Shown: piece by piece, positions 10,458 through 21,330 of the stretch
How positions within the stretch are numbered: the stretch's first letter is position 1
Layout of the letters: each line of letters opens with the position of its first letter
Source: Macrophomina tecta
Lineage: Eukaryota > Ascomycota > Dothideomycetes > Botryosphaeriales > Botryosphaeriaceae
NCBI GenBank assembly: GCA_024180945.1
Contig: JAKSGN010000037.1
Location: 1,617,501-1,681,500, forward strand
Reading direction: 5' to 3'
DNA: 64,000 nt
The notes under the pieces: model-generated
Database searches by the model: none
What the model was told of the DNA's origin: nothing
Seen by the model: only the letters and a program-made list of their open reading frames with translations
Program-made: the position numbers and the translations under genes

Positions 10458-11599
10458 TTACGCGCAGACCCGCTGGAGTTGCTCGGGCAAATTGTTCCTT
10501 GAGCAGATTTCTGCGCGGTCCAGATCATACTGCTTGACAGCCAATCCGTATTGCTCAAGCGACAACTTATACTGCTTGACCGCGTACGCAACTTGAGCTC
10601 CACCGAAAGCTATTGTGACCACAGTTAGGAGAGCGACAAGTAGCGTAATCCACAAGTTCAAACGTCCCAATGTGTCGCCTTGGGTCCAAAACAACGCTTT
10701 CCTCATATGCCGCGGACCGCTGTCAAATTTATTGACCAGGGCTTGCAAATTCTCGCCCCAATACTCGTAATGCTCAATGTTTCGCTTGCGTCCCCGACCA
10801 AGTAAGCCTTGTCCAGTGATATACCCTTTCTCGTCCATCTTGAGCAACCGTTCAGTGTCTTTGTCGTTGGCGGGGAAAAGAAGATTGAGTGTGTCGATTG
10901 TTTCCAGCAAGAATTTCTTCTGGAAAGCACCATTATTTTGCTTCGTATGGTTCCAGAGGCAGACTTTGTGTTGGTAGACCCATACCGTGTTTTCATCGTA
11001 TAACAAGTGATCCGCAAGGTTGTTTGTCCATTCAATCTGTATTCCCATCATTTTGAGACGCGCTGCTGAGAATGCGTCAGGGACTGAACTGTTCCTGGAA
11101 ACAGGCTTACGTTGGAATTGTTGATTGATAACATGAACAAGTGAGCTATCCACTGGCCATTCGATCTTTCTCTCTCTCTCGCGTAGGATCGGCCAACCAC
11201 AACGCCAGGTGAACGAATGTTCAGTGTGAGCAGTATGCGACTGATGAGCTCGAGCGATTTCCGAACTCGTAAAGGGTTCGTGTCGGGAAAATCTTTTTGC
11301 AGCTGATGCACAAGGTCCTTCTGCGTAAGGTTGATCTTTTCCCCGAGTTTTTCGAGCAATGGTAGGTGCGCATCAAGCGTTTCCCCTACAAATTCGGATT
11401 TATTGGCATCTAGCATTTTGCATTCCTCGCTGAGATAGCCAAAAAATTCCTTATAGTTTTGCTCGTTGTATTCTGACCTGACTACGCCAACTTCAGGCCA
11501 AATCTTCTGAAGGAGTCCAATTTTCTGATCACGGCCCAAATTAGGTATGTTGTGATAAATATTGACCTGGATTTCCGATTGTTTCTCTGGAGGCCCCAT
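10458..11599 (-). CDS. Fungal protein with C-terminal membrane anchor, probably frameshifted
   Basis: The likely start is ATG 11599 (MGPPEKQSEIQVNIYHNIPN). The first frame continues to about SRILLTLNIRSPGVV near 11200. The second, overlapping frame carries KIEWPVDSSLVHVINQQFQ to the stop at 10458. No clean GT-AG intron joins them, so either a small indel or a non-obvious intron is present. The N-terminal half contains KEFFGYLSEECKMLDANK and LPLLEKLGEKINLTQKDLVH. The C-terminal half holds LLETIDTLNLLFP and one membrane helix, LNLWITLLVALLTVVTIAFG, then a short charged tail. I recall this layout (helical body, LFP motif, YW motif, single C-terminal TM) as a recurrent uncharacterised family in Pezizomycotina. 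Function is unknown. Confidence 0.6.
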
Positions 11600-12019
11600 T
11601 GCGTATATCTCGATGGAGTTTGACAATAGTATGGCAAAGTGGTGGAACAAACATGCAGTCGTTTCCAACGTTTTGGCTTTCTACAGTTATATATTGGTAG
11701 AATGCTTTCAGCTGCCACTAAGGCGGTAATCGGCATGCTTAGGTTTCGTGGGGGCCGAGCCTGCAGACAAATCACGGCGCTTGTCTCAAGTATCAGCTGA
11801 GCTACTACGCATATCGGCAGGTCAGGTGCCTTCCCGCGCCCGAGGCTACAGCAGGTCGCCAGAATCGTAAGGCGGTAATCTACTAGGGCGCTCTGCACGA
11901 TCCCTGCTCGGGGGAAGCGGGAAGCATTCCCCTCGCGTTCGTGAGGGCCTTGTGCTATCCCCGTTACCGACCAATGTTCATTGGTCGGCCAAAGCACCGA
12001 TTGGTCCGCCACCGTAACC

Positions 12020-12130
12020 GATGATGATGATGATGATTCATACATCCCATCAGCCCGCACGGGCCATAGGGAAGAACTAACGCTAAGCCGATGAATTACG
12101 TACATTGGTTTCCCTGTCCATTCGAAGCCC
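12020..12130 (-). mobile_element. 5'-truncated LINE1 3' end with (ATC)n tail
   Basis: A (GAT)n run followed by TCATACATCCCATCAG and CCATAGGGA...CTAACGCTAAGC matches the 3' end of LINE1-A at 15215-15340 in the same orientation, with divergence. Only the last hundred or so bases of the element are recognisable, so it is an old, strongly truncated insertion. Confidence 0.7.
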
Positions 12131-12174
12131 TCACACTCAAGAACAAAGCGTAGCAAAGCCGCGTTGATTGGCTA

Positions 12175-12290
12175 TTTCGAAAGACAAAAGGAGAAAGAAG
12201 GGAGACAAAAAGAAAACAGAAAAAGAAAGAAAGAGAGACAAAAGGCAAAAGAGGGTAGGAGAACAAGACCAAAAGAAAAAAAAAAGCTTT
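12175..12290 (+). repeat. Purine-rich low-complexity tract
   Basis: The plus strand is almost all A and G (AAAGGAGAAAGAAGGGAGAC and similar). It opens a spurious Lys/Arg/Glu-rich frame and, on the other strand, a Phe/Leu/Ser-rich frame. Neither looks like a gene. Confidence 0.7.
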
Positions 12291-12431
12291 CCTGTTCGAG
12301 CCATGGTTTTCTCAAGCCTAAGTCTGACCAATCTTTAGGCCACCCGCCCAAACGCTGCCAGTCCCTGTAGCGGCGTGGCAACTGGCCAGGCCACAGGCTC
12401 TGTAGGAGACCCCTCTTCTCTTGACCACTCC

Positions 12432-13571
12432 ACGACAAGCTGCTTCTACTCCATCAAGCACTATACGGCCTCAAGCAGTCACCAATCCTTTGGCAACGTC
12501 ATTTCGGCAAAATCCTCGTAGATCTTGGCCTCGATCCTGTGCCAGGAATTCCATGCCTCTACGCGAATCAGGATCTTACCGTGTTCTTCGTGGATGATAT
12601 TGTCATCATCTATCACCACAGCCAGGCCCAGGCTATTACCCTATTCCAGGACCAACTTATGCAAAGAGTCGAGTTACGCATCCTTGGCGAACTCAAGTGG
12701 TTCCTCGCCATTAGGGTTATACGGGATAGAGATAATCGCAAGCTATGGCTTTCACAAGAGTCATATATCGCAAAGCCCACGGCTAAGTTCAATGTCAAGA
12801 ATTTCACCAGAAGCTACACCATTACCAAATGAAGAACTAATTACAAGCTACGAAGGCAAGGCATCAGCTCAAGGCATCCTTCTGTACCAGCAGCGCGTTG
12901 GGTCCATCAATTTTGCCGCAACTCAAACCCGGCCTGACGTAGCCCATGCAGCCTCACGCCTCTCAGAGCATTTAAGCAACCCTTCGCCTCGGCATCTAGT
13001 TCTTAGCCAGAGGGTGCTGGAATATCTTACAAATACCAAGGACCTCGCCATCTGCTACGATGGAAATGTCCAGGATGACCTTCAGCTCTTCATTCCATCA
13101 AGTGATGCCTCCTTTGCCTCAGATCCAGACACTAGGCAGAGTCATCAGGGGTATCTCTTCTCCCTATACGACGGACTAATCGACTGGAAAGCAGGCAAGC
13201 AGCGTTCAGTAACAACAAGCAGCACTGAAGCCGAGCTCCTTGCACTCTCGGCCACTGCAAAGCAATCGATCTGGTGGTCTCGAGCCTTCACAGCAATAGG
13301 CTACAGCCTTGGGCACGAGACTCGTATCCAGTGTGACAACGCGCAAACTATTCGGCTTGTTAAGGAGATATCAGCTAAGCTTGCTACTAAGCTACGACAC
13401 GTCGATATCCACAATCACTGGCTTCGTCAAGAAGTTCAAAAGGGAGTCATCAAGCTTCAATGGTCACCATCTACTGAAACACTCGCTGATGGGCTAACTA
13501 AAGCCTTACCTAAGCGGAAACACCAGCTTTTCCTACAGCATCTGAATCTTATCAAATTGCCAGACATCTAA
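12432..13571 (+). pseudogene. Copia polyprotein fragment: RT C-terminus and RNase H
   Basis: The fragment starts abruptly within the RT at LLLLHQALYGLKQSPILW and keeps the catalytic VFFVDDIVII motif. A small indel near 12815-12830 shifts the frame; the second frame restarts at SYTPLPNEEL-like sequence. It continues through SINFAATQTRPDVAHAASRL into RNase H (SDASFASDPDTRQSHQGYLF, STEAELLALSATAKQ, IQCDNAQT) and the end motif HVDIHNHWLRQEV...LADGLTKALP. Gag, protease, integrase and the N-terminal RT are missing. Confidence 0.85.
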
Positions 13572-13659
13572 GCGTCTGGTACTTACCACTTTCGTTAAAG
13601 TCTGCTTTTGCTGCCTCCCCTCAACACTAAGGAATTATCACGAACTTCCTATTCAGTCA

Positions 13660-13800
13660 TTTCGTGAAGGGGGTGTGTCAAACGTTAAGCGTTACAGGAC
13701 TATCCGTGGCTTGCTAGCCCGACACTGTAGCATAAAGGGGATCCTCCCCCACCACTCATTACACTCCTCAGTAGCTTTGTCAATTCACTCTCTACTCATC
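13660..13800 (+). mobile_element. Polypurine tract and start of the Copia 3' LTR
   Basis: GTGAAGGGGGTG just before TGTCAAACG (about 13676) is the usual Copia polypurine tract and LTR start, about 100 bp after the polyprotein stop. I could not find the LTR's right end, so the end coordinate is arbitrary. The sequence runs on through 14.4 kb without a recognisable TG...CA terminus or target duplication. Confidence 0.5.
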
Positions 13801-13879
13801 ACAAGTCCAACAAATTTTGATAGGAAGTCCCGCGTATTCCCAAGCCCCTTTCCTCAACACTCAACACTAAGCCGATTAC

Positions 13880-14030
13880 CGGATTGGGAAGCAAACTATC
13901 AAATATTTTGTTTGTTTGCTTCCGGAGCAAACAAACAGAGCACCTTTTGTCTGTCAAACGAACAAACTCACGCTCTTCATGTTTGCTTTGTTTGGTTGTT
14001 GGCCACCCTGCTAAGAGTGATACAAGCAAG
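13880..14030. repeat. Remnant related to the palindromic element at 31.9 kb
   Basis: ATCAAATATTTTGTTTGTTTG (13899 onward, first 20 shared) and TTGTTGGCCACCCTGC near 14000-14013 resemble the arms of the foldback element at 31942-32070 (ATATTTGTTTGTTTG, TTGTTGACCACCCTGC). Order and spacing differ, so this is at best a degenerate relative. Confidence 0.4.
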
Positions 14031-14510
14031 TGGTGCAAAGAGGGTAAGAGCGAGGGGGGCCGAGATTAGGGGATAGCTAGTATTTCGAAGAAAGTCGTGC
14101 CGCGCGCCGACGCAGAATGGCCGAGGGACGTCCTCTAAATTATTTCGTGCCATTTCCTCGCCACCAACCTCATTGTTTTACATTCCACTCCTCGCCGTCC
14201 TCACATTTAGCCCTCGTCGCTCACCTTACCCAGCTTCACTCGGCTTACTCTTCTCCGCACACCTACCCAATCCCATTATCACTCACATACCTCCGCATCC
14301 ACGCCCTACTTTTACTTCTCCTCACACAGCTCTACTTGCGAAGTAAAAGCCATTACCTATCGCAGCTACGACTTCCTATATTCTATGCACTTCTGCCTCT
14401 ATAGCTGTTTTCGTCACCTCTCTACGTATTTCCACCTCGGTATAAGCTTTCACGGATCTATCATACCACGTCGCTTTTAGCTTCATAAAGTATTAATGTC
14501 TAAGAATCCC
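14030..14510. other. Non-coding stretch, pyrimidine-rich
   Basis: The plus strand is C/T-rich from about 14140 to 14410. Its open frame (14117-14404) is low-complexity Pro/Leu/His and lacks any domain. I see no gene or named element. Confidence 0.5.
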
Positions 14511-14850
14511 CAAAAGCCCGTGCGGGAGTTCCGGCTTATATTGCGGTCTAGAGTCCCAGAATCCATATAGAATCTTATCCCTACGGGATCTAACGACATT
14601 CCCGCGCGGGAGACTCAAAGCTTCCCGCCGTTTCAGCGCCTCCAACAGCCCCTATGGGAACCCTTTCCCTTACGGGATCTTGCGTCAATATTCAAAATAT
14701 GCGCCTTCAAGAGCTCTAACGGGAATGCGAGCTGTTTGCCGTTTGAAAGCGCCTATAGAACCCCTATAGGAACTCTAGTTATATAATCATATTCGAAAGT
14801 CTCTAGAGAGCACCCTACGGGCGTCTCCTCCCTCGTGGGGTCTTATGCTT
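14511..14850. repeat. Cluster of short CCC-GGG palindromes in diverged tandem units
   Basis: Short stems recur: CCCGTGCGGG (14517), CCCTACGGG (14579), CCCGCGCGGG (14601), CCCCTATGGG (14649), CCCTTACGGG (14667), CCCCTATAGG (14761), CCCTACGGG (14813) and CCCTCGTGGGG (14830). Two longer blocks, around 14620 and 14729, share GCCGTTT...AGCGCCT...CCCCTAT.GGAAC, suggesting a diverged tandem unit of about 110 bp. No coding potential was seen. Confidence 0.5.
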
Positions 14851-15181
14851 TTTTCTTCAGCAGCGTTAGATATCTAGTCGAAGTTCTTACTAACTAGGTT
14901 GCTTTTTTAGGATCGAATGAGTTACACGTACTGGCATTAGTATACAACTTTCGCTGTAATAAGCTCGTTACGCAGCTTATTACGCATCCGTTTATTTGCA
15001 AGTACAGTAGCACTAACGTATAGTATAACTTAAGGGTGTACATAGAAACGGAAACTGGCATTAGTTGTCTTCTGCTTTGCTTCTAGGGCGTTTAAGAAGG
15101 CCCTCGACAATCTTAAGGTGAAAGAAAAGTCACATGAAGACTTCGCGTACTAATAGCATGATTTTTCGAAGTTAAGGTTAC
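14851..15181. other. Non-coding stretch, nothing recognised
   Basis: No gene, repeat or terminal structure could be identified between the palindrome cluster and the LTR fragment that abuts LINE1-A. Confidence 0.5.
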
Positions 15182-15210
15182 TGTTACGGCGCAGCCTTCA
15201 CGGGGTCAAG
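15182..15210. mobile_element. 29-bp LTR end cut by the LINE1-A insertion
   Basis: TGTTACGGCGCAGCCTTCAC and the next nine bases are identical to the start of the solo LTR at 8912. The LINE1-A tail follows at once, so the LINE probably inserted into a copy of this LTR. The rest of that LTR is not seen beyond the LINE's 5' end. Confidence 0.7.
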
Positions 15211-15597
15211 AAGTTGATGATGATGATGATGATGATGATGATTATTCATACACCCCGTCGGCCTCAGCAGACCATAGGGACAAAGAACACTATCCTACGC
15301 TAAGCTACATTGGGATCCCGGTTCATTCGAGGCCCAGCACACTGTATGCAAAGAAACCATACCTCCCTCCAGTTCAACGATCTGAAAATAGACACGGGCA
15401 AATCGACTAATAGATAAAGCTTAACGAACGCAAGGAAAAAAAGGAAATGTAAAAGCAGAGCTGTCCTCCATGCACCCCTCGTACCATCCCCTTCGAGACC
15501 ACTTCCCGAGTGCTGTCAGTCCCTGTAGCGGCGTGACGGCTGGTTGGAGAAGGGATTGCTTTGCTCAGAGAAGGATTGAGCTCTCAGTCTCTAGTTG

Positions 15598-18500
15598 CTA
15601 CCAGTCTTCGGTTCTGATCAGTCTTCCCGTGGCCAGAGCAAATACTGCTGTTGCTTTAACTGCGCGCATGTCCGCCCGCCACTTCTCCGGCGGCCCATCT
15701 GCATACCTACCGTCGGGCTTTCTCGTGCCCGACCATCCGCCTAGCATGAACGCGAGATCACCGAATCTACTTCCCAGGTCAATCTGTAATCTAGCGCGCA
15801 GATCCATCCAACGCGGACACTCCAAAAGGAAGTGCTTGACTGTTTCCCTCTCCGCTCCGCAGTTACACGAGGGCGCCTCTGCTCGCTTGATCTTATACAG
15901 CGGTTCGTTTAGGCTCGCTTTCGACGTTCTTAGTTGCGCAATCGCTGCGGCTTCCTTGTGGTTCAGTTGGTCATAGAGCTTCTTGGTGTGGAAATGTGCT
16001 AACGCTCGGTCAAGCTTGCGGGTCGACTCGCCGACCTTGGAAGCTTCGAATGTTCTCCTCCATAGTCTCAAAGTGATTTCCCTACACCGAGCCAGTGCTA
16101 ACGGCCGTAGTAGATTGCCTAAAAGAGGTTCTTGGTTGTTCTCTGTAGCTTGTAGTGCCAAGCTATGCGCCTTCTCGCTCCCTACAATCCCTTCGCGCGC
16201 TGGCACCCACCTGAACTCGACGGGCGGTCCCTTGTTGCATCTGATCTGGTCTAATAAGCGGAGGATGTTTCGAACGGTTTCCTGACGCGGCACTTGTTGC
16301 GACCTGCGGAGGAGACGGAGGGCTGTCTTGCTGTTACTATAGATGGCGTGTTTTACCTTGGCTGCTTCGGGATTTTCAGCCACCATCGCGGTCGACCACG
16401 TGCCATGTATCAGCTCTACTGCTTGGTGGATTGCGTGGAGCTCTGCGAATAATCTGTCTACTGACTCAGATTTGCCGACCGGACATGACTGAGCGACGAT
16501 GGTCGTGCCCCTACTATCCACGCAAAAGACGCCGGTTCCGAGCTTGCCGCTTCTTTGCGCGCCACCCGTGAAGATGGCTACCTCTGACCTTGGCGGAGAG
16601 CTGGCTCGGAGCTTCGCCGGCTCTAGGGAGTCAATCTGAACGGCTGGTCTGTCGGCCCACGGCATTCTTACAAATGGGCGGATCGTTTCGAGGCGTTCAG
16701 CGTCGATTTCTCTAGCCGTCAGCATTATTCGTTGCAGCGGGGACACGAACCTCTTGTTGGCCGGGTCGATCGCACGCTTCAGCTTCCAGAACGGGTGTTT
16801 CTGCGGCAGAGTGTGGCAGCTGACCCAAAATCGAAGCAGTTGCTGGGAGAGGCGGATCTCGACAGGTAGAATCGCTGCTTCGGCTTCGAGGATGGGCAGC
16901 GCTACCGTCCGGAACGCCCCGGTGATTGCTCTGCCCGCGATTCTCTGCACTGCCTCGAGTGATTTCATCAGTGGTGCCGTTATGGCTGGCGCCCATATTG
17001 GAGCCGCATAGTCGACCGCCGGGGCTACGGTGGCTGAGAAGAGCTGGCGCACGCTGCTAGGTCGAAGGCCCTGTAGTCGCTTTAGCGCCAGGGCTGCCTG
17101 GACGCCCCTTTTTGCGATCCTCCCCGCATGGGCCTTGAACCGGAGTTCCTGGTCGAAGATGACGCCGAGAATCTTCGCTTCTGCCTTTGGGTGCACCTCT
17201 CTTCCCTTAACTATTATCGGCTGGCCAGATCGCCTCTGCTCATTCCGCGTAAAGTGGATAAGTGTCGTCTTCTCTGCTTCAAACGTCGCGCCGCTCGTCG
17301 CTTCCCACTCTTCGGCTCGAGCCACCACCGTTCTTTGAAGCTTTGCCACGTTCTCGCTTGCGGACAATCCCGTCACCCAGGCGCTATAGTCGTCGATAAA
17401 GGCGATGGCTCCTTTGTTCTTGTTGGTTACGGACTGGACTAAGTCGGCGTTGAAGAATAGAAATAGTATCGGCGAGAGAGGCGATCCCTGCGGAAGTCCT
17501 GCCTGCGGCAGGTCCATGACCCTAGACGTCTCGCCATTCACCACCACAGAGGCGCTCCTATTGGAGCAGAACGCTTTCACCCATTTGACCAGCACTTCCG
17601 GGATCCTTCTTTGTCGGAGCCGCTGGAGGAGCACGTCTCGGGCAACGCCGTTGTAAGCCCCTTTGACGTCGAACGATAGAAGCGAGAGAACCTTGCCTTC
17701 GCGCCACGCGTCATAGATGCGTTGCTGGAGGACGGTTAGTGCCTGCACTGTGGATCGTTGCTTCCTACCGCCAAAGTGGTTCTTAGGTAGTAGAGAGTGC
17801 TCCTCCGCCAATGCAGAGATCCTCTCTGCCACCACTGACTCTAGCGCTTTTCCCAGCGTCGACAACAGCGAGATTGGCCTGTATCCTTGCGCCACCTCCG
17901 CTGACTTTCCTGTCTTGCGCAGCGGAATAATTCTCGCGATGCTCCAGCGGCTAGGTAAGCGGCCATGTAGTAACGATTCGTTGAAAAGCTGAAAGATATG
18001 CTTGCCAATCACTGGCCAAAGCTCGCGCCACACAACCGCGGGAATTCCGTCTGCTCCCGGTGCTTTGAATGGACTGGCCCGGGAGACGGCCTCCTTTACT
18101 TCTTCCATTGTCAGTGGTGCGTATCCGAGCTGCTCACTACAGTCCTGAGCCGCCACGGCCTGTGCGCCCCCCCGTACTTCAGGGAGCTCCGGGAAGAAGT
18201 TCCTGATCAGTGTCTCCGAGATCTCCTCGCAGGACTCCGCGTAGCCGTTCTGGTATTTGAGGCGTGTAATTCGAGCGAGTCCGCTGCTTCCTGAATCGGT
18301 AAGATACTTGGCCGCTTTCCAGATGTTGGTCGGCTCCACAAGAAAGTCCTTCCAGCACCTTCGCTTCTGGCGCCTCATCGTGTCATGGAATCTTTTGGCC
18401 GCTTCCCTTGCCTGTGCCTCTAACCAGATATCTGGCTGTCCCCACCTTCGGCGCCCTCTCGCCTGGTTCCTGAAGTAGGTGTATGACCTTCGCAGTTGAC

Positions 18501-19464
18501 TGAGGTCCGCCGTCCACCACTTCTTCACGTATGGTGACGGTCTCGCTTTAGGGATGCAGCGCCGCAGTGCTGCCGAGACCGTTTCTAATAGATAGTTGGT
18601 GAAGCTTTCCATGTCCTGGGCATCTGGAGGAGGCTCCTTAACAAGTGTCTTTCTCATCTCGCTTCTAACGGCCTCCCAGTTGGCACTGCGGAACGTGTAT
18701 TGCGCTTCCAGTTCCTGGTAAGGCACGTCAGTCTCAAAATATGTCTCGATAGCCAGATGATCACGTCCGTATGCCGTGCTAGTAGGGCTACAGTTGCTCA
18801 TCTCTTCCGTTAGTTGGGGCGACGCTAGGATAAGATCGATCGTAGAGCTGTGTCCGGCCGACTCGTACGTGACCGTGCCTCTAGGCAGCAGGTTCTGCAG
18901 GTGAAAGTCCTCCATAAAGTCGATTATCGGCGCGCCTTCTCCGCTGCGTGGTGAGCCGTACACAAGATCACCTCCCCACAACTGGTCGTGTCTATTAAAA
19001 TCACCGCAGATGAGGAGCTCTAGTACCCCGTTGGTTTGGCTTCCTACCTGTGTGATTGCCGTTCGCAGGTGCTCAAGCGCGCTGGTGAGTTCCGGGTCGT
19101 CCACGTTCTCCTTCTTGGCGACGTACACGGCTGCCACGAACACGATCCGGTCCCGTAGCGTAACAACTGCGGCTGTAATGTCGCCAGAGGGTACTGCTAT
19201 CTGCCTGGCTTGCGTGTCTTTGCGGATCTACAACATTGAGCGAACGGGGTAGCGACTATGTCGCGACGTCGTCGGCAGTAGTTGCTTCCAGTATGAATGA
19301 GTGACTGGTACTGCCATGGTCTCGCCGCCAGGCCCGCGAAAGCAGCTTGGCTCCGAGATGAAAATAACGCTGAAATCGCTGAGGTCTTCGTCGTTTAGTA
19401 GGCTATACTGCGCTGTTCCGCTCTTTCCTAAGTTCGCGTGAATCACTTTTAGCGGTCTACTCAT
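15598..19464 (-). pseudogene. LINE1-A ORF2: endonuclease, reverse transcriptase, RNase H; one TAG
   Basis: The frame is 1289 codons from ATG 19464. Codon 79 is TAG (SML-stop-IRKDTQ) where Trp is expected; the remaining 1210 codons are open. Domains in order: endonuclease (LLICGDFNRHDQLWGG, HSSTIDLILAS, YGRDHLAIE); RT (GYRPISLLSTLGK, SFDVKGAYNGV, GLPQGSPLSPILF, catalytic FIDDYSAWV); RNase H-like domain (AIFTGGAQRSGK, ELHAIHQAVEL, IYSNSKTALRLL, VPAREGIVGSEKAHSLA); and a C-terminal zinc motif CNCGAERETVKHFLLEC. The usual RNase H acidic positions read Gly, Asn and His here, with only the Glu kept. The encoded enzyme would nick DNA and prime reverse transcription. Confidence 0.9.
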
Positions 19465-20743
19465 TCCGATGGTGGAGCATTTCGCGCAAGAGCTTGTCGT
19501 ACTCCGGGCAGCCTCTATCGTCTGCTCTGTGTGGCCCGCCGCAAGCGGCGCACTTTACCATCGTCGACGAGCAGCCGTCTTCCCTGTGGCCGATGCCCGC
19601 GCACTTCGCGCATCGTTCTTCTCCTCGGCAGCGGAACTGCAGGTGGTCGTAGCTCTAGCACTTGAAGCAGCGCCTTGGCCGCGGGCGGTGCTCAAACACG
19701 TTAGTATACGCCGCCTCTCCGCCTACATCGATTACTCTCCTAGCGAGAAGTGCGTCCGCCTCGCTCTTCTTGGCGAGGTAAATCACCGCCGACCCGTAGA
19801 GACGGCTGCTCGGCTTACTTAGCCAACGGACCTGCGTTACTTCGACGTCGTTCTCGGTGCCAATCTTCTCGCATGCATCGGCGCGCACCGTAGTGCGGTT
19901 ATCGTTCAGAATGGCTAGCTTGTTGACATTGTCTACCTTGACTGGGTGCCACTGGCGACCCCGGATCCTCGCCCCACGGAAGGCCGTCTCCAGCCATCCG
20001 AGGTTCGACCTGACGAGCTCTTCGTCCTCTTCCGTCCTAAAGAAAACGCGCACCTTGGCCGCGTCGTTCGGGTTCCTTGTGATTCCGCAGCACTTGACCT
20101 CCTTTGTAGCTTCCTGACTCTGCAGCGCCGTCTGCAGCCGCGCGCGGATATCCCCAGGACCCGCGTTACCGACGCTGGTGTTGGTGAGATCGAGCTCGAT
20201 CGCGGGCGGCATCATATGAGCATTAGGCACGGTCGCTTGGTTTGTGCGCACTGGAACGGCGGCGGCGGACGACGGACTGCTGTTCGCTGGTGTCGGCGGA
20301 GCTCCTCGGAGCACATTTGCGTACGTGGCATTGATCTGGGACTGTGAGCTTAGATTCCTGCGCGTCGACTCGACCAGCGCCGCCATTTGCTTCTCCATCT
20401 TCCCAATGCGCTCCTCCATCTTAGCCTGCGTTTCCTCGGACATCTCGAGCACGCTGCGTAAGCGCTTAATCTCGTCCTCGTTCCTAGCCACCTGCTCCGC
20501 GAGCTCTTCGTTCCGCTCGGTAAGCCGGTCGTTCTGCGTAATAATGACATTGAGCAGGCCAAGAACGTCGTCTAAGGTCGAATCGGTAGGTAGTTCGGGT
20601 GCGGTAGTCGGGCGAGCCCTTCGGTGCCCTGTTGGTTTGCCGGTGTGGAGGGCACGATAGTCGGGGCGTTCCTGAAGGCGCGCAGCGCGTCGCGACGCGC
20701 CAACGGTCGCGTATCCGCCCCCATCATCTTCGTCTCCAGACAT
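19457..20743 (-). pseudogene. LINE1-A ORF1, nucleic-acid-binding protein with one TAG
   Basis: The 428-codon frame from ATG 20743 holds a coiled-coil region (LTERNEELAEQVARNEDEIK), an RRM-like middle (VRVFFRTEEDEELVRSNLGW) and C-terminal CCHC knuckles. The first knuckle reads CFKC-stop-SYDHLQFRC: codon 363 is TAG where Trp is expected. After it come CAKCAGIGHREDGC and CAACGGPHRADDRGC, so the frame is otherwise open. Its final codons (AAT GAG TAG) overlap the ORF2 start by 8 nt. The protein would coat the element RNA. Confidence 0.85.
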
Positions 20744-20931
20744 TGTAAGGCCGATAAGTTCCCTCAGTATCTCAGGTACGAATCCTTTGGCCTCACTCGA
20801 GCAGGCGATATACCCAGATGTAGGTCACATGGCAAGATCCCACGTGCCTGACAGCCATGCGATCACCCTGCGGGTGGCCTCGCTGTCTAATCTATCTGAT
20901 GTAAAGATGCCTTAGGCCCGCCTAAGGATAT

Positions 20932-21330
20932 TGTTAGAATATCACGTGTTTGTACATTAAGGTTTAGCTTAGTCACGGAAGAGGACGGATAAGGCCTCCC
21001 CTGAGCGGAGGAAGGGCGGCCCCACTCTCCAGAAAAGGCCCTGACCCCTCGGAGCGGGAAATCTTTGGTCCGGATCACGCCCCAAAGGGCAGAAGGTGGA
21101 TCTACAACACAGCGCACTGACCCTGGATCACTCGGCTCACTGGATCACGGTGAGCCAGCCAGTGATCCACCGTGATCCGACTACACACCCTGTGTATATA
21201 GGCCACACTCGTTTACAGTAGATAGGACCCTCGTGGTCAACTTGTCAATTGATTCTTACCCTGAGCTACCCGACGATACGCCCGACCTCCCCCAGAAAGA
21301 GTAACGGCGTAACATAGCCTCTTCGAAATC
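20932..21330 (+). mobile_element. LTR of a Copia element, not RIP-mutated
   Basis: It begins TGTTAGAATATCACGTGTTTG, as does the 3' LTR at 58835. It contains a TATATAGG box near 21198 and CCTCGTGGTCAACTTGTCAA. From about 21060 on it aligns base for base with the AT-rich LTR at 46.2-46.48 kb: GTGATCCACCGTGATCCGAC here reads GTAATCTATTATAATTTAAC there. The right end is uncertain. No element body follows, so it is a solo or truncated LTR. Confidence 0.7.

Larger units (their letters stand above)
11600..12431. other. Intergenic region with small repeats and LINE debris
   Basis: It contains a perfect hairpin, CCGACCAATG-TT-CATTGGTCGG (11967-11988), a LINE1 3' tail near 12020-12130, a purine-rich stretch near 12175-12290, and a LINE1-like 3'UTR string (CAGTCCCTGTAGCGGCGTG) near 12359. 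No gene is supported. Confidence 0.6.
15214..20750 (-). mobile_element. LINE1-A, near-complete Tad-like non-LTR retrotransposon
   Basis: The 5.5 kb element has an ORF1 with CCHC knuckles, an ORF2 (endonuclease-RT-RNase H), a 3'UTR of about 380 bp and an (ATC)n tail in place of poly-A. It is nearly identical to LINE1-B (37655-43183, opposite strand) from the ORF1 start to the tail. Upstream of the ORF1 ATG the two copies share only about 12 bp (CGGCC.TACAATG) and then differ. Confidence 0.9.

Noticed and set aside
12164..12438. Lys/Glu-rich and Phe/Leu-rich frames at 12.2-12.4 kb
   Set aside because: They arise from a purine-rich tract and have no domain.
14117..14404. 95-codon Pro/Leu/His frame
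   Set aside because: Low-complexity pyrimidine-rich DNA; no support as a gene.
15470..20347. Numerous plus-strand frames of 80-170 codons over LINE1-A, and the mirrored ones over LINE1-B
   Set aside because: They recur identically in both copies because the LINE is duplicated; all are antisense or off-frame to ORF1 and ORF2.
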